64,000 bases of DNA from an uncultured Oscillospiraceae bacterium (lineage in GTDB: Bacteria > Bacillota > Clostridia > Oscillospirales > Oscillospiraceae): NCBI GenBank assembly GCA_934667815.1, contig CAKUMO010000001.1, positions 124,001 through 188,000 of the forward strand. The letters run 5' to 3'. Position 1 is the stretch's first letter, and each line of letters opens with the position of its first letter. Below are positions 1 through 7,970 of this stretch, piece after piece. Under the pieces are notes generated by a model. It did no database searches. It was not told the origin of the DNA and saw only the letters and a program-made list of their open reading frames with translations. Both the position numbers and the translations under genes were made by a program.

Positions 1-908
1 AGCAGCCAGCCCTCGCTGCCGGCCGGAGCCGCGCAGAAGTAGGGGAGCACTTGCAGCGTTTTGATGGGATATTCCGCAGGATAGCCGATGCGCTCGACCG
101 GCACCTGCACGCGCAGCGCGTCGCCGGAGAGGGAATAGCAGAGCGTGACGTTGTACTGCACCGCTGCGGTTTCATCCTCCTGACCGGCGGGAAGATCCTG
201 TACGCGTTCGTCCTCGTCATAGCCGGCGGCGAGGAAAGCCTCCTCGAGCTGGGCAAGCTGATAGCCCTGCACACTGCCGCCTGTCACGCTGGCCAGCGCA
301 TAGACGGGGCCCTCCTCGAGCTGCGGCAGCAGCGGCAGGAGCTTGTCGCGCTTGCTCTGACTCATGGATTCGAGATCGTAGTGCAGATAGCTCTTTTTCA
401 CGAGCGTCTGCTGCGCTGGCTCCATTGCGGAGAGGAACTGCTCCATGCGCCCGTCGGTGATGACCTGCGGAATGCAGTAGATGCGCTCCTGCGGGCCGAC
501 GGTGTAGTCCACGCACAGGCTGTCGCCCTCACGGCGGATTTGAAAGCCGCCGTCTTTGATGCTGTAAGTATAGTTGTCATAGAGCGTGTCGTTGCCCTTG
601 CGGTCGCTGTAAGTCAGAATCAGCGTGGAGCGCAGGGCGTTTTTTGTGGTGACGTAGGCCGTCGCGTCCTCCTCCGCTCCCTCGGGCACGGAGGTCCACA
701 CGCGGCCGGAGCGCTTGTCCGTCAGGGTGAAGCAGCTCGTTTGACCGTCGAGCGTGAAGCGGAGCGTGTCGTTTTCCAGCGTATAGGCAGCGTCGCCCGC
801 TTCATTGGAATAATAGGCCGCGCGGAAGCTCTCGCCGCTCTGCGTGCAGCCTGCCAGCAGCCCTATAAGGACGGCCAGCGCGAGAAGGAGACTGAAAATC
901 CGTTTCAT
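1..908 (-). CDS. DUF5696-like secreted lipoprotein, 3' end cut by window edge
   Basis: The frame opens at ATG 908 (AGGAGG just upstream) and runs off the left edge after 302 codons. The N-terminus is a lipoprotein signal (MKRIFSLLLALAVLIGL then LAGC, Cys near residue 22), so the protein should be lipid-anchored outside the cell. The following sequence is beta-rich, with a piece like TSCFTLTDKRSGRVWTSVP that resembles the N-terminal part of the 743-residue protein at 53306. It is the last visible gene of the leftward transport operon and starts 11 bases after the Yip1 gene ends. That is the same relative position its paralogue holds in the right-hand module. Family name DUF5696 is from recognition of the paralogue, not a search; function unknown, a cryptic glycosidase is possible. 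Confidence 0.7.
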   Translation of the reverse strand, partial: MKRIFSLLLALAVLIGLLAGCTQSGESFRAAYYSNEAGDAAYTLENDTLRFTLDGQTSCFTLTDKRSGRVWTSVPEGAEEDATAYVTTKNALRSTLILTYSDRKGNDTLYDNYTYSIKDGGFQIRREGDSLCVDYTVGPQERIYCIPQVITDGRMEQFLSAMEPAQQTLVKKSYLHYDLESMSQSKRDKLLPLLPQLEEGPVYALASVTGGSVQGYQLAQLEEAFLAAGYDEDERVQDLPAGQEDETAAVQYNVTLCYSLSGDALRVQVPVERIGYPAEYPIKTLQVLPYFCAAPAGSEGWL

Positions 909-919
909 ATTCGGCCTCC

Positions 920-1600
920 TTAGTAGAATTGAAAGCGCAGCTCACGGTACAGTGAGGCAAAATAGCCCACCGCTTCGCTGACCATGCTGAAGATCATCAG
1001 GCACAGCGTGATGATGACTGCCATGCCGACGACGGTGGCGACCGTAAACAGCAGCGTTTTCGACAGACTATAATCGTGCACCATCATCTGTCCGCAGATC
1101 AGAAGCGCCGCGCTCCAGAGCAGCCCCAGCGAATTGAAGAACGTGAACAGCATTTGCTCGTCCTTGAGCAGGACGTTGCTGACAAAGGTCATGGGCAGGC
1201 GCAGCAGGATAAAGGGCACCAGCGCATAGGCCGTGAGCATGTAAATATCGCGGAGCGTGCCCTTGCCGTCAAAGAGCGTGGTCAGGCACCAGTTTGCGAT
1301 GCAGAAGATCACCAGCGGCACAAGAAAGGTGCCGCATTCCAGCCAGACGTTGAAGCGCTGCAGATCTACGTCCACGAACAGCCAGTTTGAATACATCCGG
1401 CTCCAGACCTGCGTCAGCAGCGCCAGCAGCACGAAGGTGTTCGCTGCGGCCATGCTGCCGCGCTTTTCATGCTTGAGATCCCAGAAGCCGTCGAAAGGAT
1501 GAAGAATCACATACAGGCCGTAGCGCAGCGTTGCGGCGTAGTGCTTCCACCATGTGCGCTTGGAGACCGGCAGGCGCTGAAGGACGGTTTTAACTTTCAT
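920..1600 (-). CDS. Yip1-domain polytopic membrane protein (separate gene)
   Basis: 226 residues, start ATG 1600 with AAGGAGG about 11 bases upstream. After a cytosolic N-terminus (about 45 residues, containing YVILHPFDGFWDLKHEKRGS) come five or six hydrophobic segments, the layout of bacterial Yip1-family proteins. The motif 'HPFDGFWDLK..RGSMAAA' lines up with 'HPIDGVYYLK..RGSVAAA' in the C-terminal third of the fused protein at 51280, so this gene equals that domain on its own. It overlaps the upstream NHL/TPR gene by 11 bases, which suggests translational coupling. The role of Yip1 proteins next to sugar importers is unknown; a scaffold or regulator of the transporter is an inference. Confidence 0.8.
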   Translation of the reverse strand: MKVKTVLQRLPVSKRTWWKHYAATLRYGLYVILHPFDGFWDLKHEKRGSMAAANTFVLLALLTQVWSRMYSNWLFVDVDLQRFNVWLECGTFLVPLVIFCIANWCLTTLFDGKGTLRDIYMLTAYALVPFILLRLPMTFVSNVLLKDEQMLFTFFNSLGLLWSAALLICGQMMVHDYSLSKTLLFTVATVVGMAVIITLCLMIFSMVSEAVGYFASLYRELRFQFY

Positions 1601-3038
1601 AATCTTCCAGCGCCTCCTTTTGCTTGCGCAGCCATTTGTAAATCGCGCGCACGGCGACGAGCGTCAGCACGCCGAGCACGATCCACAGAAGGTGCTCTTC
1701 CAGCCACTGCTTGCGGTAGAGCTGGAACGCTTTGGAATAGTAAAAGCTGTCCTTGGCGTATTTCAGGTCGTTCAGTGCGCCCTCGTAGTCGCCCTTGCGC
1801 AGCTTGATCTTGCCGATGCCGTCGTAGGCCAGATAGTGGTTGCCGTTGAGGCGCAGAACCTCCTGCCATGCGGCGTAGGATTCGTCATAGCGGCCGGAAT
1901 CGTAGCAGCCGATGGCCTGCATGACCAGAGAGCCATAGTGCGTGGGCGTCAGCACGGTCAGATAACCGCTCGTGCTGTCGAGCACCAGCAGATCCTCGCC
2001 CCAGCTTTCCAGCGCCGTCGGGTTCTGAAACCAGCCGACGCGGTTGCCGTAGCCGCCGAAGGCGTAGAGCATATTGCCCATGGAATCGTAGGCGAAAATG
2101 CGGCAGTAGCGGCTGTCGAGCAGGTAGATGATCTTGCTTTCCGGCACGGTAACGTCGATGAAGCGGCTCGGGCCGTTGTCGTTCCAGTTTTCCATGCCCT
2201 GCAAATCGCAGTTGAGAATGTTCGAGCCCTTCAGGTTCAGACGGCGGACGGGCTGCGCCGCGCCGCTGAGCAGATCCTGCTGGGAAAAGACGGAGTTTGT
2301 CACGAACAGGAAGCCCTCGGAATCGACGGCGATGTTGTTGTATTCCGTCGGAACGAAGGATTCCATCTGCCGCTTCTGCGCGTCGGTGGAAAGAATCTTC
2401 CAGATGTAGTCCGTCCAGTCAAAGCGCACGGGTGAAGCGCCCATGTAGCCCTGAAATTCGCCCTCGGCGGAGAACTCGATGAGGCCGCGGTTCACGCCCG
2501 CTGCCTGCACATAGATGCGTCCGCCCGCCGCGCACACGACCTTTTCGGGCTTGAATTCCGAGGCCTGGTCGAACAGGGCGCTGTCCGGCTTGCCGATGGA
2601 CATGCGCAGGCGCAGCGTTTTGTCGAGGCACAGCACACGGCCGTTTCCGGTGTCGCAGATGAAATAGTTGCCGTCCTCGTCTACAAACACATCCTCCGGT
2701 GCGGCAAGGCTCCAGCCCCCGCCGGACTGAATCTCGCGCTCGAGGCGTGCGCCGTCCTCGCCAAGCTGCAGGACGAGCACGCGGTTGTTGCCGGTGTCGC
2801 AGACATAGGCGCGGTCGCCGCGGACGTAAAGCCCGGCGGCGTTTTTCAGCTTGCCCGCGCCAAGCTCCGCCGGGTCGATGCGGTAGCGCACCTCAAAGGG
2901 CGAAGGGCCGGGCATGGGATTGCTTTCCAGGTCGTAGCTGAAGGAATAGCTCTGCTCCTCGCCCAGAGCAAGCGCGGGCAGCGCAAGCAGACCGAGCAGC
3001 AGCGTCAGCGCAATGAGCGCATAGATCACACGTTTCAT
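1590..3038 (-). CDS. Extracellular NHL-repeat/TPR protein with C-terminal membrane anchor
   Basis: 482 residues, start ATG 3038. Signal peptide at residues 1-27 (ending LPALALGE). Residues about 55-370 hold NHL-type propeller repeats such as LYVRGDRAYVCDTGNNRVLVLQ-type blades, followed by TPR-like helices (about 375-440: GCYDSGRYDESYAAWQEVLRLN). One membrane helix near 450-467 is followed by a basic tail. It therefore should display a propeller and TPR outside the cell. It corresponds to the N-terminal two thirds of the 679-residue fusion at 51280, and the next gene supplies the rest. Its start is 9 bases downstream of the permease stop. No catalytic residues are evident; a protein- or glycan-binding platform is inferred. 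Confidence 0.8.
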   Translation of the reverse strand: MKRVIYALIALTLLLGLLALPALALGEEQSYSFSYDLESNPMPGPSPFEVRYRIDPAELGAGKLKNAAGLYVRGDRAYVCDTGNNRVLVLQLGEDGARLEREIQSGGGWSLAAPEDVFVDEDGNYFICDTGNGRVLCLDKTLRLRMSIGKPDSALFDQASEFKPEKVVCAAGGRIYVQAAGVNRGLIEFSAEGEFQGYMGASPVRFDWTDYIWKILSTDAQKRQMESFVPTEYNNIAVDSEGFLFVTNSVFSQQDLLSGAAQPVRRLNLKGSNILNCDLQGMENWNDNGPSRFIDVTVPESKIIYLLDSRYCRIFAYDSMGNMLYAFGGYGNRVGWFQNPTALESWGEDLLVLDSTSGYLTVLTPTHYGSLVMQAIGCYDSGRYDESYAAWQEVLRLNGNHYLAYDGIGKIKLRKGDYEGALNDLKYAKDSFYYSKAFQLYRKQWLEEHLLWIVLGVLTLVAVRAIYKWLRKQKEALEDYES

Positions 3039-3047
3039 GCGCTCACC

Positions 3048-3929
3048 TCAATCCTTCAGGCCGGAGCTGGCCATGGTCTCCATGACCTGCCGCTGCGCCA
3101 CGATAAAGGTCACAATGGGAACGATCATCATGATGACCGTGACGGCCGAGCCGACGCCCGTGCGCGCCACGCCGCCGTTGAGGATCTGCTGCAAGGCATA
3201 GGGCAGCGTTTTCAGATCTTCGGAGTAGATCAAGTTGGATGCCTTGGAGTTCCACAGCGACTGCACCGAGAAGATCACGACCGTCACCCATGCCGGGCGC
3301 GAGATCGGCATGACGAGCTTCCAGAAGATGCGCAGCTCACTCGCGCCGTCGATACGCGCGGCCTCAAGCAGGGAATCGGGGATGCTTTCCATATACTGTT
3401 TGGTCAGAAACAGTCCCATCGGCATGCCGCAGGCCGGGACGACCACGGAGAAGTAGGTATCGATCCAGTCCAGCTCAGCCAGAACGAGGTAGTTCGGAAT
3501 GGCCGTGACATAACCGGAGAACATCAGGGAGATGACCACGATGTTGAAAATCGTCTTGTTGCCGGGAAAGTGCCCCTTGGCCAGCGCATAGGCGCCCATG
3601 GAGGTGAAGATCACGCAGCCGAAGGTGCCGACGGCGGTGATGAACACCGTGTTGAACAGATACCGCGAAAACGGCACCCAGGATTTGCCCATGATGGTGA
3701 ACAGGTCGCTGAAATTGTCCCACGTCGGGTTACGGACAAAGAATTTCGGCGGAAAGACGAACAGCTCGTCGAGCGGCTTGAAGGCGTTGCTGATCGCATA
3801 GACCAGCGGCAGCGCCATGAACGCGCCCATCAGCGCCAGAAACGTGTACAGAACGCCGCTTCCGGCGGCGGAGCGCCCGAGCCGTTTGTGTCGCTTTTGC
3901 AGCTTTGGGGGTTTGGGGGATCGTTGCAT
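3048..3929 (-). CDS. Carbohydrate ABC transporter permease, MalG/CUT1 type
   Basis: 293 residues, start ATG 3929 with AAAGGAG upstream. Six hydrophobic segments and the cytoplasmic EAA loop (EAARIDGASELRIFWKLVMP, about residues 190-210), which docks on the transporter ATPase, identify it as a binding-protein-dependent permease. The start 'NAFKPLDELFVFPPKFF' matches 'NAFKPLDELLNYPPKFY' in the permease at 50354, so these are paralogues from the same type of module. It follows the other permease by 15 bases. No ATPase gene accompanies the pair. The sugar transported cannot be read from the sequence. Confidence 0.93.
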   Translation of the reverse strand: MQRSPKPPKLQKRHKRLGRSAAGSGVLYTFLALMGAFMALPLVYAISNAFKPLDELFVFPPKFFVRNPTWDNFSDLFTIMGKSWVPFSRYLFNTVFITAVGTFGCVIFTSMGAYALAKGHFPGNKTIFNIVVISLMFSGYVTAIPNYLVLAELDWIDTYFSVVVPACGMPMGLFLTKQYMESIPDSLLEAARIDGASELRIFWKLVMPISRPAWVTVVIFSVQSLWNSKASNLIYSEDLKTLPYALQQILNGGVARTGVGSAVTVIMMIVPIVTFIVAQRQVMETMASSGLKD

Positions 3930-3944
3930 CTTGCGCTCCTTTCT

Positions 3945-4904
3945 TTATTTTCCCACCCGGTTGAGGATGGCACGGACCAGCCGGTCGCTCAGGATCATGG
4001 TAATGAACAGCATGGTGGCGATCGCGGAGGCGTAGCCCATGTCGAAGCGGACGGAGCCGTAGTCGATCAGGTGCGTGACGACCGTCCGCGCGGCGTAGTC
4101 CGTGCTTGGGAAGCCCGCGAGGTTCATTGTTACGTCCGCAACGCCGAAGGACTGCGTGATGGCCATGACCGCGCCGAACAGCAGCATGGGCTTCATGCCG
4201 GGAAGCACGACGTACCATAGCTCTTGCCAGCGGTTTTTGATGCCGTCGACATAGGCCGCTTCGATCAGGCTCTTGTCCAAGCCCTGAAGTCCGGCGATGA
4301 ACGCGAGAAAGCCCGTGCCGAGGCTCATCCACAGAATGACGAGCAGCAGGACCGGCATCATGTAATTCGGGTCAGTCAGCCACTGCACCGGCGCGTCGAT
4401 CAGCCCGAGGTTCATCAAAAAGGCGTTGACATAGCCGTAGGCGTCGCCGCTGAACATGATGCCCCAGATCAGATAGACCTGACCGGAGATCGCAGGTGCG
4501 TAGAAAATCACCACTGCGACGGCGCGCAGCTTGCGCGGCAGCTCATTGATGAGCCACGCAAAGAGGAAGGAGGCAAGGTAGCCGATCGGCCCCGTGATCG
4601 CTGCGATGATAAACGTGTTCTTGATGGCAATGAGGTTGACGTCGTCCGAGAGAAAGAGATTGACATAATTTCTAAGCCCATTGAACACCGGCGCTTCAAA
4701 GACATTGTAGTAGGTGAAGCTCAGAACGATGGAAATAATAACCGGAACGATGTAAAACAGCAGAAATACGATGCCGAATGGCAGCAGAAACAGGTAATAC
4801 ACCCGGTTTTTCTTCGCTTCGCGCAGATTTGCGCGGCGCTGCTCACGCTTCATTTGCGCCCAGCGGCGCAGGACGCAGGGACGCGTCTTGTCTGTTTGGT
4901 TCAT
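3945..4904 (-). CDS. Carbohydrate ABC transporter permease, MalF/CUT1 type
   Basis: 319 residues, start ATG 4904 with AGGAGGAG upstream. A basic N-terminus of about 40 residues precedes six membrane segments. The EAA motif (EAAYVDGIKNRWQELWYVVLPG) lies near residues 220-240. It pairs with the permease at 3048 to form the membrane channel of a CUT1 importer, fed by the tethered binding protein encoded 12 bases upstream. The closest relative in the window is the permease at 49399, at the same place in the second copy of the module. Confidence 0.93.
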   Translation of the reverse strand: MNQTDKTRPCVLRRWAQMKREQRRANLREAKKNRVYYLFLLPFGIVFLLFYIVPVIISIVLSFTYYNVFEAPVFNGLRNYVNLFLSDDVNLIAIKNTFIIAAITGPIGYLASFLFAWLINELPRKLRAVAVVIFYAPAISGQVYLIWGIMFSGDAYGYVNAFLMNLGLIDAPVQWLTDPNYMMPVLLLVILWMSLGTGFLAFIAGLQGLDKSLIEAAYVDGIKNRWQELWYVVLPGMKPMLLFGAVMAITQSFGVADVTMNLAGFPSTDYAARTVVTHLIDYGSVRFDMGYASAIATMLFITMILSDRLVRAILNRVGK

Positions 4905-4916
4905 ACGCGGCTCCTC

Positions 4917-7811
4917 CTAGTCCAGTTCAAATTCGGCACGCTTCTTTTCGATCTCCTCGTTGATCGTCTGATTATAGTCCAGAAGCGTTTCGCGCGGCGC
5001 GGTGTGGTCGTTGACGACCTTACGCATGGCGTTGACAATGTGGCGCGCGGTGTAATAGCCGCCCGCGACCTCGCGGTTGGCCTTGGCATACTCGCGCTGC
5101 GTGTCGAGGATTTCAAGCTGCGCACTGCTCCATGAGAGCTGACCGAAGGCCTCCAGATTGGCGGTGGCGTAGCGGGCCGAGGCGCCCATCAGGCACTCCA
5201 TCTCGCGGCCGAAGCGTGCCTGCGTCTCGGCGTTCGTCCACCATTTCATGAACTCCCAGCACTGCGCACGGACGGTTTCGTCCTCATTTTTCAGCATCAT
5301 GCAGCAGGTGCCCCACGACATGACCGAGTGGTCGATCGTGCCGTCGGCCTGCTCGGTGCCGGGAATCAGGGCGAAGTCCCACAGACCCTTCAGCTCCGGT
5401 GCAAAGACTGCGAGGGTGTTTTGCAGCGTGTAGTCCGCGATGCCGATGGGCATTTCGCCCGAGCGGAAGCGGTCGGCGAAGTTATAGTCCTTCGGCTGAT
5501 CGTGATTGGTATAAAACGCGCTGTATGCCTCAAAGGCGCGTACTGCCGCTTCGGAATCGAGCAGCGCTCGCTTTCCGTCCTCGGAATAGAGCGAGCCGCC
5601 GTTCTGATAGAGCATGGCGTAGAAGCCCGAGAGGTTTGCACCGGCCTTGGACATGATGTCCGGCAGACCGATCTCCATGTTGTTGTGCTGGAGCACGGGC
5701 AGCATGTTTTCCAGCTCCTGCCATGTCTCCGGCACATCCAGCCCCAGCTCGTCGAGGATGTCCTTGCGGTAGAACAGGACGTTATAATACTGCGTTTCGG
5801 GCAGGGCGTAAATGCCGCCCTCGTAGAGGTACGAGGTGTAGGCGCTTTCCTGAAAGCGCGTGAGAATTTCGCCGCAGTCGTCGAACTGGCGAAGATCCTC
5901 CGCCGCGTTGCGCAGCGCGTAGTTCACCGGTTCGCCCGCGCCCGCGCTCAATAAGAGGTCAGGGCCGTTGCCTGCGGCCACTGCGCTTAAAACTGCGCCG
6001 GAATCCACGAGCTTCAGGTTCACGGGGATGCCGCTGGCGGGGGAGAAGCTGTCGTCGATGATCGTTTTGAGCACGTTGGCCTGATCGCGGCCGGTCAGAA
6101 TCCACACCTCGATCGCGCTCTCGCTCACGTCGCCCAGCGCGTCATAGTCCGTTGTGAAGGAAGCGCCGAAGGAGCGCAGCTCGTGCAGCAGCTTCTGAGC
6201 AAAGTTCGCCGTGTCCTTTGGCCAGGCGCGGTCGCTGCTTTTGACGACCAGATAGTCGATGTCCAACTGCGACTGACAGAGGTTCTGCATCGTCGTGCCG
6301 ATGGCGCTGATGTCGTCGCGGTAGGTCGAGAGCCTGCGCTTGATGAGGCTTGTGTCCTTGGAAAAGTCCTCCATCACCTGTGCCAGCATCGCAATGGTGC
6401 CGGTGCGGCTGCTGCGCCCGCCGGAAAGCTCACTGACGCGGTCGGCAATGCGGTAAAGCCTGCGGCTCTCGAGCAGCATGGCCTCGGCCATGTCGGGATA
6501 GGTCGCGTCGATGTCATAGTCGCGGTATTTGTCCGGATTTCTGCCCATGACGAGCAGCAGCCTGCGGTAGAGCTGGTTGGCGCGGTAGACGCAGTCCTCC
6601 AGCTCGCTCAGAACCTCGCCCATCTGCCCGAGCGTGACCTCAAGGCGCACGGAGTGCGTGCCCGCCGTCAGATAGAAGCGGTAGTCGCCGTTTTCGTCTC
6701 CGAGAGTGCGAAGCTGCCAGTCGTTGCTGTATTGGAAGGCGATTTCCTCGGCTTCGGCAAAGGGCACGCGGCCGTCGATGAGCAGCTTGCGCGCCGAGCT
6801 TTGCCCGCGGTTGTAGTTCTGGCGGCCCTTGAAGGCCAGCTCGTACCAGCCGTCTGCCGGCACGTCGATCTCCCACTCGATCCACTGACCGTGGACGCTC
6901 CAGGAGCCGCCGCCCGTGATGTTCAGGACGACTTGACTGACGCTGTAAGGCTGGGTGTTCGGAGACGAACGGTCAAAGGTTGCATACAGCGCCGGAGACG
7001 AACGCACGGCGGCGTCCTCGCCCTGAATGACGCGCTCAAAATCCGCCGCGTGATCCTCCGCGCCCGCGAACTGTGCGCAGTAGCTTTCATAGTCCGCCGT
7101 CTGCGCGACCGGCTCGAGCGAAAGCTCCGCCAGCGCCAGCGGCTCGGAGATGCCCTGAAGCGTCAGCAGGTTCTTACCCTTGTGAAAGCGGAAGCAGTAC
7201 GGCTCCGTCTCGTAGCCGTTGGTATCGTCGGAGGCATATTTTTCCGTCCAGCGGAAAACCTCAAGCTGCTGCGGACGGATCTCGTTGCCCTGATTGTCGG
7301 TCTTTCCCTTACCGGACGGGTCGTCCGTCCACAGCCGGCAGAAGGTTTGCGTGTCTGCGCCGCGGAAGGGGCTGACGCCGTCGAGCAGAATGCTGCGCTC
7401 TGCGTCGATGCCGCGCGAGGCGACTGCGCAATAGACAAAGCGCAGCCGGTACCAGCCGTCGTCCGGAACGTCCAGTTCATAGGTGACGACGCTGTCCTCC
7501 TGCGCCAGAAGCACGTTTTGACGGCCTTCGTATTCGCAAATTTCCGCGCCGCTCAGCTCGACGGGCGAATCCAGCGCCACGTCCAGACGGCGCTGCGGGG
7601 CGGCGGCGTCGCTGTTTTCCCGCAGATATTCGGCGTAGGTTCCATCACGGGAGATCTCACCGACATCTGCGTTCAGATCGACGCCCTCATATTTTTCAAG
7701 ATAGCTTTCCTCTCCGGAATTTGCCCACCACACCAGCAGCGCACTCAACGCCGCAGCCGCAGCGACAAGGATGATCCAGAACCGGATCCTTTTCTTCACA
7801 CGTTTCGTCAT
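4917..7811 (-). CDS. Membrane-tethered solute-binding protein with N-terminal sandwich-type domains
   Basis: 964 residues from ATG 7811, chosen because GAAGGAGCGGCC sits just upstream; an ATG 34 codons earlier lies upstream of the predicted promoter -10. There is no lipobox: a single membrane helix (about residues 11-31) anchors the N-terminus. Then come two beta-rich regions resembling carbohydrate-binding sandwiches (about 75-240 and 265-430, with 'WIEWEIDVPADGWYELAFKG' and 'YRFYLTAGTHSVRLEV'), a helical linker, and a family-1 extracellular binding protein domain (about 575-950, with 'YALPETQYYNVLFYRKD' and 'PETWQEL'). Ordinary sugar-binding proteins are about 400-500 residues, so the N-terminal half is an addition. 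First gene of the leftward operon; paralogue of the protein at 46514. Confidence 0.85.
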   Translation of the reverse strand: MTKRVKKRIRFWIILVAAAAALSALLVWWANSGEESYLEKYEGVDLNADVGEISRDGTYAEYLRENSDAAAPQRRLDVALDSPVELSGAEICEYEGRQNVLLAQEDSVVTYELDVPDDGWYRLRFVYCAVASRGIDAERSILLDGVSPFRGADTQTFCRLWTDDPSGKGKTDNQGNEIRPQQLEVFRWTEKYASDDTNGYETEPYCFRFHKGKNLLTLQGISEPLALAELSLEPVAQTADYESYCAQFAGAEDHAADFERVIQGEDAAVRSSPALYATFDRSSPNTQPYSVSQVVLNITGGGSWSVHGQWIEWEIDVPADGWYELAFKGRQNYNRGQSSARKLLIDGRVPFAEAEEIAFQYSNDWQLRTLGDENGDYRFYLTAGTHSVRLEVTLGQMGEVLSELEDCVYRANQLYRRLLLVMGRNPDKYRDYDIDATYPDMAEAMLLESRRLYRIADRVSELSGGRSSRTGTIAMLAQVMEDFSKDTSLIKRRLSTYRDDISAIGTTMQNLCQSQLDIDYLVVKSSDRAWPKDTANFAQKLLHELRSFGASFTTDYDALGDVSESAIEVWILTGRDQANVLKTIIDDSFSPASGIPVNLKLVDSGAVLSAVAAGNGPDLLLSAGAGEPVNYALRNAAEDLRQFDDCGEILTRFQESAYTSYLYEGGIYALPETQYYNVLFYRKDILDELGLDVPETWQELENMLPVLQHNNMEIGLPDIMSKAGANLSGFYAMLYQNGGSLYSEDGKRALLDSEAAVRAFEAYSAFYTNHDQPKDYNFADRFRSGEMPIGIADYTLQNTLAVFAPELKGLWDFALIPGTEQADGTIDHSVMSWGTCCMMLKNEDETVRAQCWEFMKWWTNAETQARFGREMECLMGASARYATANLEAFGQLSWSSAQLEILDTQREYAKANREVAGGYYTARHIVNAMRKVVNDHTAPRETLLDYNQTINEEIEKKRAEFELD

Positions 7812-7847
7812 GGCCGCTCCTTCATTCCGAATTTCTTTCTGCTTACC

Positions 7848-7876
7848 ATGATACCATCGTGGGCAGAAAGCGTCAA
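7848..7876 (-). promoter_or_regulatory. Promoter of the leftward transport operon
   Basis: On the minus strand, -35 TTGACG (7871-7876) and -10 TATCAT (7848-7853) are separated by 17 bases. The start codon at 7811 lies about 30 bases downstream of the expected transcription start. This is the only good promoter seen for the block 1-7811. Confidence 0.65.
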
Positions 7877-7908
7877 TTTCATTTTCTTTGGCAATTCCTG
7901 CCCGCCGC

Positions 7909-7928
7909 GTCAAACGGATTGGTTTGAC
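7909..7928. promoter_or_regulatory. Inverted repeat upstream of transport operon, possible operator
   Basis: Perfect 7-base arms GTCAAAC and GTTTGAC separated by 6 bases, centred about 45 bases upstream of the -35 at 7871-7876. The arms equal the half-sites of the palindrome at 24772-24789, but the spacing differs, so binding of the same regulator is doubtful. Confidence 0.35.
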
Positions 7929-7933
7929 AAGTT

Positions 7934-7967
7934 AAGGCACACTTCCTTTGAGTCGGAAGTGTGCCTT
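7934..7967 (-). terminator. Hairpin after MATE gene
   Basis: A 13-base perfect stem (AAGGCACACTTCC / its complement) with an 8-base loop lies a few bases past the stop codon of the MATE gene. T-runs are short on both strands, so termination may be weak. It separates the MATE group from the transport operon, which has its own promoter. Confidence 0.55.
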
Positions 7968-7970
7968 TTG

